DNA from: Polycladidibacter hongkongensis
GTDB lineage: Bacteria > Pseudomonadota > Alphaproteobacteria > Rhizobiales > Stappiaceae
Assembly: GCF_001561995.1 (NCBI RefSeq)
Contig: NZ_LLWC01000022.1
Location: 558,001 to 622,000, forward strand
Length of the DNA stretch: 64,000 nucleotides
Reading direction: 5' to 3'
Shown: one piece after another, positions 37,056-45,723 of the stretch
How positions within the stretch are numbered: position 1 is the stretch's first letter
Layout: the number at the start of each line of letters is the position of its first letter
The notes under the pieces: generated by a model
What the model was told of the DNA's origin: nothing
Seen by the model: the letters and a program-made list of their open reading frames with translations, nothing else
The model's database searches: none
Position numbers and translations under genes: made by a program

Positions 37056-38435
37056 ATGGTAAACTTCAAAGGCGTGTCTCTTCCAAGGTGGCTATCGCCC
37101 TTACTTGCCCCCTACAGATTTGTTGCAGGTTGGCTGCATCGGCACTTGCCCAAGGGGCTGTACTCTCGTGCCCTGCTGATCATCATCATGCCAATGGTTA
37201 TCTTGCAGTCAGTACTCGCCTTCGCCTTCATGGAGCGCCATTATGACCTCGTCACTCAGCGCTTATCTCAGGCCGTGGTAAAGCAAATCCGTGCTGTGGT
37301 GACGATGGACGAAGAATTTTCCGGCCAGAAAATCGACGAGCAACTTAAAATCGTTGCAGGCAGCATGAGCTTGTCACTCGCAATTCTGCCACTGGAACCC
37401 TTGCCACCGCCAAAACCCAAACCATTCTTCGATTTGGTTGATCGCTATATGAGCCGCCAGATCGCGACCACGATTGACAAGCCATTCTGGATCGACACCA
37501 TTGGCAATTCTCGCTTTGTCGAAATTCGTATTCAGATGCCCGATAAAACCCTGAAGTTTGTTGCCCGCCGCTCGCAGGCGCATGCCTCGAATTCTCACAT
37601 TTTTATCGTTTGGATGGTGGCAACCTCCTTCGTTCTGGTCACCATTGCCGTTCTGTTTTTGCGCAACCAAATTCGCCCGATTGTTCAGCTCGCCAATGCA
37701 GCCGAGCGATTTGGCAAAGGGCGAGAGCTGGTCGAATTCCGCCCTCACGGCGCACGTGAAGTCCGTAAAGCCGCGCTTGCCTTTATGGATATGCGCCGCC
37801 GTATCGAACGGCATGTAGACCAACGCACCACCATGCTCGCCGGTGTCTCCCACGATCTACGCACCATCCTCACACGTTTCCGCTTGCAGCTCGCTCTGTT
37901 TGAAGACAGTCCGGAAGTACAGGCTTTGCGCGATGATGTCGATGAAATGAGCCGCATGCTGGAGGACTACCTGTCCTTCTCCAAAGGCAGCCAGCAAGAA
38001 CAGCCAACCCAAGTCGATGTAGCGTTGATGCTGGAAGATCTCGAAGTCGAGGCAGAAGTCGTCGGCGCACAGGTGAGCTCCCACTTCGAGGGTGACCCGA
38101 ACGTAATCCTGAAAGCCCAGTCTTTCCGCCGCTGCCTGCTGAATTTGGTTTCCAACGCTGCCCGTCATGGCAAAACTGTCCGCATGCAAGGCAACCGAAC
38201 AGACGATTGGCTCGTCGTAACCATTGATGATGATGGGCCCGGCATTCCGCCAGAAGAGCGGGAGAACGTCTTCCGTCCCTTCCTACGGCTGGATACCTCG
38301 CGCAATCAAGACACGGTCGGATCCGGCCTCGGCCTCGCCATTGCCCGAGACATAGTCCGTTCTCATGGCGGCGATATCTTCCTGCGTGAAGCCCCATTGG
38401 GTGGCTTGCGTGTGCGCTTGCGTGTACCGATCTAA
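37056..38435 (+). CDS. EnvZ-like sensor histidine kinase
   Basis: A 459-residue membrane kinase. Helices at ~40-62 and ~184-205 enclose a periplasmic domain (res ~65-183) with a Pro-rich segment (PLEPLPPPKPKPF). HAMP follows, then the H-box AGVSHDLRTILTRF with the phospho-accepting His. The ATPase has NLVSNAARHG (N box), DDDGPGIPP (G1) and GSGLGLAIARDIVRSHGG (G2). It is the last gene of the petP-petR-kinase unit and likely phosphorylates PetR (inference). Confidence 0.93.
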   Translation: MVNFKGVSLPRWLSPLLAPYRFVAGWLHRHLPKGLYSRALLIIIMPMVILQSVLAFAFMERHYDLVTQRLSQAVVKQIRAVVTMDEEFSGQKIDEQLKIVAGSMSLSLAILPLEPLPPPKPKPFFDLVDRYMSRQIATTIDKPFWIDTIGNSRFVEIRIQMPDKTLKFVARRSQAHASNSHIFIVWMVATSFVLVTIAVLFLRNQIRPIVQLANAAERFGKGRELVEFRPHGAREVRKAALAFMDMRRRIERHVDQRTTMLAGVSHDLRTILTRFRLQLALFEDSPEVQALRDDVDEMSRMLEDYLSFSKGSQQEQPTQVDVALMLEDLEVEAEVVGAQVSSHFEGDPNVILKAQSFRRCLLNLVSNAARHGKTVRMQGNRTDDWLVVTIDDDGPGIPPEERENVFRPFLRLDTSRNQDTVGSGLGLAIARDIVRSHGGDIFLREAPLGGLRVRLRVPI

Positions 38436-38456
38436 ATCGGCCAAGAGCACCGTTGC

Positions 38457-38807
38457 TTAATGCAACCGCCCGCCATTTGGCACAGCTTTGTCTACGCCGA
38501 TAAGGCGAATAGCACCTTCATCATCATCAAGCCCTAAAACCAAAACCTCGGACATGAATTTGCCGATCTGGCGCAACGGGAAGTTGACAACAGCCAGAAC
38601 CTGTCGCCCGACCAAATCTTCAGGCGCATAGTGCACAGTGATCTGGGCGGATGAGCGTTTGACACCTATCTCCTCGCCAAAATCTACGCGCAGCTTAATC
38701 GCAGGCTTGCGCGCTTCAGGAAACGGCTCAGCCTCGACAATAGTGCCAACGCGAATATCGACCTTTAGAAAATCCTCAATACCAATAGACGGTGTTTGCT
38801 CACTCAC
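38457..38807 (-). CDS. csaA: CsaA-like tRNA-binding protein
   Basis: A 116-residue protein with one OB-fold tRNA-binding domain. [23 protein letters not shown] is the family start, shown as [12 protein letters not shown]; the end has [15 protein letters not shown] and VPNGGRLH. CsaA proteins bind tRNA and have been linked to protein export or chaperoning. I prefer GTG 38807 with GGAG at 6-base spacing over the ATG four codons upstream, which overlaps that site. Confidence 0.87.
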   Translation of the reverse strand: MSEQTPSIGIEDFLKVDIRVGTIVEAEPFPEARKPAIKLRVDFGEEIGVKRSSAQITVHYAPEDLVGRQVLAVVNFPLRQIGKFMSEVLVLGLDDDEGAIRLIGVDKAVPNGGRLH

Positions 38808-38827
38808 CAGCAACTCCATAAAAAATC

Positions 38828-39517
38828 TTAGGCAGTATGTTCTGCGGCCTCCGGCCTTCTACGCTTGCGCCTCCCGGCAGCCATCGCCCCGGCAACACAT
38901 GAAGCTAGTCGAAAGCTCTTCACCGCAACAGGTTGCAGGCAAGCTTCTACCCTTGCAACCCGTGAAAGCATGTTTTCTCCGCGACGCAACACACGGTCCA
39001 ACTCGCTCATCGTGCGAGGCTTGGCCTCATCGTCCTCTTGCAGCCAAACCCGCATGACCTGAACAAAGCCCAGCGCCAACCCGCGTGCAGCCACCTGCCG
39101 CACAATCCCCTCACGAGCCGCAGCACAGGCATCCAGCATCCAGTGCATACTGCGTGTCTCAAGAGAAAGCAGAGTGCCTGCAAAAACGGGATCCTTGCAC
39201 GCGGCTGTATCCAGCGCCAGCAGAGCCGCACTGTCCGCGCTCAGTGCATCAAGCCTGTTCATTAAGCAATCAAACAATTGTTCACGTACGGGTTCACCGG
39301 CTAAATCCGCATCAATTTGCGCCAATACCTGCTGATCAACCTGCGTATAATACCAAGCAAGGATATCGCTGCGGCGGGAAAAACAGGCCCGAACTTCGCT
39401 TAAGGATACCTGTGCTCCCTCTGCGATTTCGGCAAAACCGACCTGCTCAACCGGCGCGGTGGCAAGGCATTCCAAATAGGCTCGGCAGATCTTCGAGCGC
39501 GTCTTGTCCGTAGGCAT
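38828..39517 (-). CDS. TetR-family transcriptional regulator
   Basis: A 229-residue protein with an N-terminal TetR-type helix-turn-helix: [22 protein letters not shown]. The all-helical ligand domain includes [17 protein letters not shown]. The C-terminal tail is Arg-rich ([11 protein letters not shown]). The signal and targets are unknown. ATG 39517 follows AGGAGAG. In related genomes proC often sits here between the YbjN gene and csaA; it is absent. Confidence 0.78.
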   Translation of the reverse strand: MPTDKTRSKICRAYLECLATAPVEQVGFAEIAEGAQVSLSEVRACFSRRSDILAWYYTQVDQQVLAQIDADLAGEPVREQLFDCLMNRLDALSADSAALLALDTAACKDPVFAGTLLSLETRSMHWMLDACAAAREGIVRQVAARGLALGFVQVMRVWLQEDDEAKPRTMSELDRVLRRGENMLSRVARVEACLQPVAVKSFRLASCVAGAMAAGRRKRRRPEAAEHTA

Positions 39518-39617
39518 AAGGCTCTCCTGTCGCTGGCTAGGTGCAGTCCCGCACCCAGCGCAGTATAGGAGTAAAACGTAAGCCCTGCCAAGCAGCCAAC
39601 CACTGAGCCAATGCGCC

Positions 39618-40118
39618 CTAGGCTTCTCCCGCTGTTTCAAACATCACGGTCTCCATCGCTTCCGATGCGCTTTTCCCAGCCCAAATCACAAATTGTAGCG
39701 CCTGATAGTAGCGCTCACACGCATCTAGGGAGTTGGAGAGCATAATCTGGATTTGCTGGTCGTTTGCCTCGGCCCCACCGGCCAGCAGCAGAGACTGGCG
39801 GAAAATCACCAAGCCCTCCCGGCTCCATAAATCAAAATGCCCCATCCACAATTGCTCGTTAATGGACGAAAGCAACGTCAGCACTTCGACCTTGCGCGCT
39901 GCGGGTACTTTTTGATCAAACGCGGTGGACATGTGCAAGGCTTCCACCTCCTCCATCCAGGAGAATGTGACATGATAGTCGCACCAAGCACCACTTACAG
40001 AGATTGAAATTTCATCATCGCCCAAACGCTCGAACGACCAATCATTGAGCGCCGCCAGACTTTCAATTGCATCGACAGGGTTGTTGGGCGCTTCGAAATC
40101 TAGATCCAATAGGCTCAT
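39618..40118 (-). CDS. YbjN-domain protein
   Basis: A 166-residue acidic protein of the YbjN family (PF10722), with a fold like type III secretion chaperones. It has PVDAIESLAALNDWSFERLGDDE, shown here as WSFERLGDDE, plus SGAWCDYHVTFSWMEEVEAL and NSLDACERYYQALQFVIW. The family affects stress and motility in enterobacteria when overproduced, but its molecular role is open. GAGGG precedes ATG 40118. It lies downstream of ubiK. Confidence 0.85.
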   Translation of the reverse strand: MSLLDLDFEAPNNPVDAIESLAALNDWSFERLGDDEISISVSGAWCDYHVTFSWMEEVEALHMSTAFDQKVPAARKVEVLTLLSSINEQLWMGHFDLWSREGLVIFRQSLLLAGGAEANDQQIQIMLSNSLDACERYYQALQFVIWAGKSASEAMETVMFETAGEA

Positions 40119-40391
40119 GCGGGGCCCTCATTCTGGCAGACTGCGCCTCTCCCAATGTTTGGCGAGGCGCACAGGATGCGGCAGCTACGGCACTTGCGCG
40201 CTCTTGTCCAGCAACTTTACGTGTCGTCAGCCACTTATATTTATAGCCAACAAGACGAATCCGCTTACCCAATGACTATAAGGGCAGCCGATCCTTCCGC
40301 GATACACATCCAGCCAAGCAAAACTCGTGAAACTTGTGGACGACAGCCACTCGCCCACAAGATATTTCAAGCCCTGTTAATAGCGGATGCC

Positions 40392-40676
40392 TCAGCAGTC
40401 GCTATCCTTGTTTACAGTGTTCTCACCTGCGCCGATTTTTTCTTCTAGTTCAGCAAGCCGAGCCTCGAGCCGCCCAACTTCGTCCAGCGCTTTGGCTGCC
40501 ATATCTTTTACAGTGTCAAACTCGTCCCGGTGGATCAGATTCATATCAGCGACAAAACGCTCAACCTGCGCCTGAAAGGCTGTCTCCACTTCGCGCTTCG
40601 CCCCTTGCGCCATACCGGCGGCATCGGTCATCAACTTGGCAAACTCATCAAAAATGCGATTGTTCGACTGGCTCAT
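40392..40676 (-). CDS. ubiK: UbiK-family (BMFP) ubiquinone accessory factor
   Basis: A 94-residue protein of the membrane-fusogenic BMFP family (PF04380). An amphipathic N-terminal helix (RIFDEFAKLMTDAAGMAQG) is followed by a C-terminal coiled coil (EVGRLEARLAELEEKI). UbiK helps the aerobic ubiquinone-synthesis complex in E. coli. ATG 40676 follows GGAGGG. It is divergent from lgt, the usual order in Hyphomicrobiales, and heads the minus-strand set with the YbjN gene. Confidence 0.88.
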   Translation of the reverse strand: MSQSNNRIFDEFAKLMTDAAGMAQGAKREVETAFQAQVERFVADMNLIHRDEFDTVKDMAAKALDEVGRLEARLAELEEKIGAGENTVNKDSDC

Positions 40677-40900
40677 CCGGCCCTCCAAAGACTAATCCTC
40701 TTAAACTCAACTATTGCCTCACTCGCGGAACTTCAAGAGAAGAGCGCTCTCCCCCGCAAAAAATGTGGGGCTATGCACCGCAAAACCGCTATGCCGTCTC
40801 TCTTCCTCTCGCCAACTTGGCAACCGCTTGCTATCACATGGCCAAAGATCTGGGCTTATCGCCCGCGCCCGAAAGCTACAGCACGAAGGACTGCATTCTC

Positions 40901-41728
40901 ATGCCGCTTTTCGCCCTTCCGTTCCCGCAGATAGATCCCGTGCTCATCGAGTTCGGGCCGCTTGCTATCCGCTGGTACGCACTAGCCTACATCGCCGGCA
41001 TCCTGCTCGCGTGGCGCTATATGTTAAAAACCTGCGCCAATGATATACTTTGGCGGGCAATACCGCACCCCAGCGCGCAAGACATCGACGATTTCCTCGT
41101 CTGGGCCGCGCTTGGCATCGTTCTAGGTGGACGCCTTGGCTACATCTTGTTTTACAATCTGCCATTCTATCTGGATAACCCGACAGAAATTTTTGCAGTT
41201 TGGCACGGAGGCATGGCTTTTCACGGAGGCTTTCTTGGCATGATCGCGGCCATGCTGCTTTTTGCCAATAAACGTAAACTTCGCGTTCTCACCCTGTTTG
41301 ATCTGGCCGCAATCTCCGCGCCGATTGGCCTGTTTTTTGGTCGTATCGCCAATTTCATCAATTCTGAGCTTTGGGGCCGCCCTACTGATGTGCCGTGGGG
41401 GGTCGTCTTCCCGACAGGCGGACCAGAACCGCGCCACCCCAGCCAACTCTATGAAGCCGCACTTGAAGGAGTTCTACTGTTTCTTGTGCTGCGCCTGCTC
41501 TCACACCGTTTCAAGCTTTTACAAAAACCGGGCGCGATAGCAGGCTGCTTTGCCATTGGCTACGGCATGGCCCGTTCGTTTGTCGAACTATACCGCGTGC
41601 CAGATGCCCATATCGGCTACTTAAGTGGCTTTCTAACCATGGGCATCCTTTTGTCGCTGCCAATGATACTGGCTGGCCTTGCCTTGCTCCTTTACGCCGT
41701 AAAACGCAGTCCAGCAAAGGCAAGCTAA
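40901..41728 (+). CDS. lgt: Prolipoprotein diacylglyceryl transferase
   Basis: Lgt attaches diacylglycerol to the lipobox cysteine of prolipoproteins at the inner membrane. The 275-residue protein has seven helices and the signature GRIANFINSELWGRPTDVPW, here as ANFINSELWGRPTD. HGGMAFHGGFLG and PRHPSQLYEA hold essential His and Arg residues. ATG 40901 gives the usual start PLFALPFPQIDP. The stop abuts the next ATG with no gap. Confidence 0.95.
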   Translation: MPLFALPFPQIDPVLIEFGPLAIRWYALAYIAGILLAWRYMLKTCANDILWRAIPHPSAQDIDDFLVWAALGIVLGGRLGYILFYNLPFYLDNPTEIFAVWHGGMAFHGGFLGMIAAMLLFANKRKLRVLTLFDLAAISAPIGLFFGRIANFINSELWGRPTDVPWGVVFPTGGPEPRHPSQLYEAALEGVLLFLVLRLLSHRFKLLQKPGAIAGCFAIGYGMARSFVELYRVPDAHIGYLSGFLTMGILLSLPMILAGLALLLYAVKRSPAKAS

Positions 41729-42808
41729 ATGTCGCCAAGCCCACTTCTGCAAAAGATCAAGTCGCAAATCTCGCTACATGGTCCCATGAGCATCGCCCGC
41801 TACATGGAGCTGTGCCTGTCCGACCCAGATCACGGCTACTACACAACCCGCGATCCCTTTGGCGCTCAGGGGGATTTCATCACCGCTCCAGAGGTTTCCC
41901 AGCTCTTTGGCGAGTTGTGCGGCGCTTGGTTGCTGCAACGCTGGCTGGAAGATGGATGTCCCAAAAACTGCGTCATTGCCGAAATTGGGCCGGGGCGTGG
42001 CACGTTAATGCGAGACATGCTGCGCGTTTTTGCCCTGCGCCCCCAGTTCATGCAGGCAAGCACCTTGCATCTAGTAGAAACCAGTCCCTCCCTACGTAAG
42101 ATACAGGCAAAGAAACTCCGCCCCTTTTCGATCAAGTGGCATGACAGCATCCACACCTTACCGGACGGGCCACTCTATCTCATCGCCAATGAGCTTTTCG
42201 ATGCGCTGCCCATCCAGCAATTCCAATGGGCAAACAACAAGTGGTACGAGCGCGCCATCGGCCTTGATGATGACGGCAACCTCGCCTTTGGCCTCGCAGC
42301 GGCAACATTATCGCCAGATCAAACCGGCCTGCCTATTGGCACCATACCGCACGCAGGCGATATCCTTGAACTTTCCGCTGCCTCCACTGCATTAATTCGA
42401 ACCTTGGCAGAACGCATCAAATCGGACGGTGGCAGTGCACTACTCATCGACTACGGTTACACCACAACGACCTGCGGAGACACCTTCCAAGCGCTGAAGG
42501 CCCATCAGGCAATCTCTCCATTAGAACAGCCGGGTGATGCCGATCTGACCGCCCACGTGAATTTTGAAAGCCTCGCCAATACCGCTAAGGCACAGGGCAT
42601 ACACACGTTCGGCCCAATCACACAGGCAGAACTGTTGCTTGGCCTTGGTTTGCTAGAGCGCGCAGGCCAACTTGGCACAGGCAAATCAGCAAACGAGCAG
42701 GAAAGCATCCGCAAAGCAGTAGAGCGCCTCGCCGCAGATAATGAAATGGGTACGCTGTTTAAGGCCCTTGCCATCTCGCAAAATCCCAAGTGCCCCCCTG
42801 CGTTCTAG
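41729..42808 (+). CDS. MidA/NDUFAF7-like SAM-dependent methyltransferase
   Basis: A 359-residue class I methyltransferase (PF02636). It has SIARYMELCLSDPDHGYYTTRDPFG, here SDPDHGYYTTRDPFG, then SQLFGELCGAWLL and the SAM loop AEIGPGRGTLMRDML. NELFDALPIQQF is the family signature. The mitochondrial relative methylates an arginine of complex I NDUFS2, so the bacterial protein may act on NuoD (inference). It starts directly after the lgt stop and lies before pgeF. Confidence 0.9.
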   Translation: MSPSPLLQKIKSQISLHGPMSIARYMELCLSDPDHGYYTTRDPFGAQGDFITAPEVSQLFGELCGAWLLQRWLEDGCPKNCVIAEIGPGRGTLMRDMLRVFALRPQFMQASTLHLVETSPSLRKIQAKKLRPFSIKWHDSIHTLPDGPLYLIANELFDALPIQQFQWANNKWYERAIGLDDDGNLAFGLAAATLSPDQTGLPIGTIPHAGDILELSAASTALIRTLAERIKSDGGSALLIDYGYTTTTCGDTFQALKAHQAISPLEQPGDADLTAHVNFESLANTAKAQGIHTFGPITQAELLLGLGLLERAGQLGTGKSANEQESIRKAVERLAADNEMGTLFKALAISQNPKCPPAF

Positions 42809-42902
42809 CTACGCAGTTTAGCGAGCTCCACCCCCGGGCTGTGAGAACGCTCCAGAGCTTTTCACGCACGCCCAATTGACAGCGCCGCCCCTGCACCCCA
42901 AC

Positions 42903-43739
42903 ATGTCTCGCCAAAACAACAGGCTGAACAACGCCAAACAAGTGAGGACATTTGTGCAACTCAACGCGGTCCAAGCAAACGCATTATCGCAGATCTCAGG
43001 CCTCACCCACGGCTTCTTCGGCCGCGAGGGCGGGGGCTCCACGGGGCTCTACAACAGCTTGAACGTTGGCAAGGGCTCGCAGGATGATCGCGACAGCATT
43101 CGCCGCAATCGCGAACGCATCGCCAACGCGCTGCAAGTAGCGCCCGCAAACTTGGCAACAGTTTATCAAGTGCATTCAGCCGATGTCGTAACCCTGCACG
43201 CCCCCTTCCCCGCCGAAACCACCGCGCAGCCTCCCCGCGCCGATGCCATCGTCACCGCCACCAAAGGGCTCGCCATCGGCATCTTAACCGCCGATTGTGG
43301 CCCGGTGCTCTTTGCCGATCCAGACAAGAAAATCATCGCTGCCGCCCATGCAGGCTGGCGCGGCGCCAAAGCAGGCGTGTTGGAAAACACCATTGACGCT
43401 ATGTGCAAGCTTGGTGCCGAGCGCGCCAACATCATTGCTGCAATTGGCCCGATGATATCCCAAGATAACTACGAGGTCGGTCCAGAGTTCCACGCAGCTT
43501 TTACAGAGGAACGCCGCGAAGACGTCGTCTTTTTTAAACGAGCCAACAAGCCCGAGCACTTCAACTTTGATTTACCTAGCTACATTGTAAAGCGCCTTAA
43601 AGGCACAAAAATCGGGCACATTGAGAATCAAACCCGTTGCACCTACGCGCAAGAGAGCCAGTACTTCTCTTATCGCCGGGCAACACACGCACAACAACCA
43701 GACTATGGCCGCCAAATCTCGGCGATTGCAATAAACTGA
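42903..43739 (+). CDS. pgeF: PgeF/YfiH-type multicopper-fold purine nucleosidase
   Basis: A 278-residue protein of the Cu-oxidase_4 family (PF02578). HGFFGREGGGSTGLYNSLN starts the domain. The zinc site lies in QVHSADVV, TADCGPVLFAD and AAHAGWRG. E. coli PgeF cleaves mis-incorporated residues in peptidoglycan precursors, and relatives act on adenosine. ATG 42903 or TTG 42876 are both possible starts; neither has a clear ribosome site. It is third in the lgt unit. Confidence 0.92.
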   Translation: MSRQNNRLNNAKQVRTFVQLNAVQANALSQISGLTHGFFGREGGGSTGLYNSLNVGKGSQDDRDSIRRNRERIANALQVAPANLATVYQVHSADVVTLHAPFPAETTAQPPRADAIVTATKGLAIGILTADCGPVLFADPDKKIIAAAHAGWRGAKAGVLENTIDAMCKLGAERANIIAAIGPMISQDNYEVGPEFHAAFTEERREDVVFFKRANKPEHFNFDLPSYIVKRLKGTKIGHIENQTRCTYAQESQYFSYRRATHAQQPDYGRQISAIAIN

Positions 43740-43758
43740 ATAAACAAGGGGCATCCCA

Positions 43759-44919
43759 ATGGCGCTTCACTTTTCATCAGAAGAATTTGCCCGCAGGCGG
43801 GCCGCATTGGACGCCTTGCTGGCCGAGCGCAAACTCGACTGCCTGCTGATTTTCTCGCAAGAAAGCATGTATTGGCTCAGCGGTTACGACAGTTTCGGCT
43901 TCTGCTTCTTCCAGTGCCTCATCTACCGCCCGGGTGAAGAGCCAATTCTGCTAACCCGTTCGCCAGATTTGCGCCAAGCTCGCCACACCTCCAACATCAA
44001 TGATATCCGTGTTTGGATTGATGTGGCTGGCAAGTCTCCGGTATCGCAAGTGAAAGACATGCTGTTCGAGCTGGAGTTGCTTGGCACCCGCATTGGTGTC
44101 GAGTTTGACAGTCACGGCCTGACTGCCGCCCGCGGCCGCGAGCTGGATGACTCGCTGCGCTCCTTTGCCGATATTGAAGACGCGTCCTATCTCATCTCTT
44201 CGCTGCGCCTTACAAAATCTGAAGAAGAACTAGTTTACGTGCGCAAAGCCGCCGAGTTGGCCGACCAAGCCTTTACAGATGCACTCGCCGCGACCAAACC
44301 CGGCGCCAACGAAGCAGATATTCTGGCCGCCATGCACCACGCCATCTTTGAAGGCGGCGGCGATTACGCTGCCAATGAATTTGTGCTCGGCTCTGGCCGC
44401 GACGCCCTGTTGTGTCGTCCTAAATCCGGTCGCCGCACCCTCGCCGATCATGATCAGATGACAGTGGAACTGGCCGGGGCCTATCGCCGTTATCATGCGG
44501 CCCTCATGCGCACAGTAGTTATTGGCGAGCCAACACCCCGCCATCTGGAATTGCATCAGGCCGCCTGTGCCGCGCTCTCCGCCATCGAGGATAAGATGCG
44601 TCCGGGCTTCACTTTTGGCGATTTGTTCGACGCCCATGCGACCGAGCTGGACAGCCGTGGCCTCACAGCCCATCGCATCAGCGTTTGCGCCTACTCCTTG
44701 GGCGCACGCTTCGCGCCAAGCTGGATGGATGCCCCTTACCTTGCCTACAAGGGCAATCCTCAGCCGATCGAGGCCAACATGGTCCTGTTTGCTCCGATTA
44801 TGCTTATGGATTCAGACAGCGAAACCGCCATGACCTTAGGCAGAAGCTATATTGTTGCAGACAACGGCCCCGAACCGCTCTCGCAATTATCACTCGACCT
44901 CCCGCAAAAGCTGCTCTAA
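43759..44919 (+). CDS. M24-fold peptidase-like protein with altered metal site
   Basis: A 386-residue pita-bread-fold protein with a creatinase N-terminal domain (res ~1-150) and an M24 domain (res ~160-370). The two Asp ligands usual in the VDxG and SDxTRT motifs are replaced (VELAGAYRRYHAALMRT). The HxxGxxxHE segment reads SVCAYSLGARFAP. It is therefore probably not a standard Xaa-Pro aminopeptidase. Similar changes occur in ectoine hydrolase (DoeA). The substrate is unknown. It is 19 bases after pgeF. Confidence 0.82.
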   Translation: MALHFSSEEFARRRAALDALLAERKLDCLLIFSQESMYWLSGYDSFGFCFFQCLIYRPGEEPILLTRSPDLRQARHTSNINDIRVWIDVAGKSPVSQVKDMLFELELLGTRIGVEFDSHGLTAARGRELDDSLRSFADIEDASYLISSLRLTKSEEELVYVRKAAELADQAFTDALAATKPGANEADILAAMHHAIFEGGGDYAANEFVLGSGRDALLCRPKSGRRTLADHDQMTVELAGAYRRYHAALMRTVVIGEPTPRHLELHQAACAALSAIEDKMRPGFTFGDLFDAHATELDSRGLTAHRISVCAYSLGARFAPSWMDAPYLAYKGNPQPIEANMVLFAPIMLMDSDSETAMTLGRSYIVADNGPEPLSQLSLDLPQKLL

Positions 44920-44992
44920 GACTAGCCTATTCATTTTCGAGAGAGAAAACCGCAGCAGGGCTGGCCCTGCCACTTGCAAAAATGGGATTCCA

Positions 44993-45496
44993 ATGCTGAA
45001 CGTCGCCAATGCAGCCAAATTCTGCGCCCTAGCCCTTGCGCTTGCTTTAGCCGCATGCGCTGACAACCCGCTGCCCCGCGCCGACATCTCCGGCATGATT
45101 GAAAACCAGTCAACCCCGCCGACCGTTCCTGCTGATCGCGCAACCATTGCCTTTGAACAGTTCAGCGGCATCCCCGGCAATGAGGCTGACGCCCTAGCCC
45201 GCTTGATCGCCGAGCGAGCCAACGTAGCCAAGCTCAATCTCGTGCGCCGCATCGGGGCCCCGGCCACCTATCGGGTTCAGGGACATCTCTCCGCCTCTGG
45301 GTTCAAAAACACCAGCACCATTCACTACGTGTTCGATGTATATGATTCCAGCGGCAAACGCGTGCACCGCATCGAGGGGCAAGAGCTCACCAAAGGCAAC
45401 CCCGGCGACCCATGGGGCTCGATAGAATCGGGGGCGCTCAAACGAGTCGCCGCACGCACCGTTGCCGCCCTCGATGCATGGTTGCATAGCTCCTAA
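44993..45496 (+). CDS. Hypothetical lipoprotein
   Basis: A 167-residue protein with a lipoprotein signal peptide: KFCALALALALAACADN, with lipobox LAAC. The mature part has FEQFSGIPGNEADALARLI, YRVQGHLSASGFKNTSTIHYV, and RVAARTVAALDAWL near the end. I do not recognise a characterised family. It lies 73 bases after the M24-like gene and, like all lipoproteins, depends on Lgt encoded upstream. Confidence 0.78.
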   Translation: MLNVANAAKFCALALALALAACADNPLPRADISGMIENQSTPPTVPADRATIAFEQFSGIPGNEADALARLIAERANVAKLNLVRRIGAPATYRVQGHLSASGFKNTSTIHYVFDVYDSSGKRVHRIEGQELTKGNPGDPWGSIESGALKRVAARTVAALDAWLHSS

Positions 45497-45577
45497 GCCC
45501 CCATTTGTAGAAATTTAGCCACGGCAAATAACCAGAAGCGCGAAAAAGCACCCAATTCATCCCTTCTTGCTATTGTC

Positions 45578-45696
45578 GGGCCTTGCTCAGGTTGCTACAA
45601 GGCCCGCGCAAGCTGCACCCTTGTAGCGGCAAAAGATCAAGTTCCACACCTCGGAACCCTGTTCCAGTTCTACCTTTACAATCGCCTAGGTAGAAC
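45578..45696 (+). promoter_or_regulatory. Structured 5' leader of prs with alternative hairpins
   Basis: Hairpin A pairs GGGCCTTG (45578-45585) with CAAGGCCC (45598-45605). Hairpin B pairs GCTACAAGG (45594-45602) with CCTTGTAGC (45619-45627). They share 45598-45602 and so cannot form together. GGAAC (45653-45657) pairs with GTTCC (45661-45665), and GTTCTACCT (45667-45675) pairs perfectly with AGGTAGAAC (45688-45696), ending ~27 bases before prs. This looks like a leader that switches between two folds. Confidence 0.55.
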
Positions 45697-45723
45697 CCAC
45701 AGCCCAAGAAGGACTTGCGGGTC

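Noticed and set aside
40334-40900. Extension of lgt by 189 codons upstream
   Set aside because: The extension overlaps ubiK antisense. Lgt family members start at the ATG at 40901.
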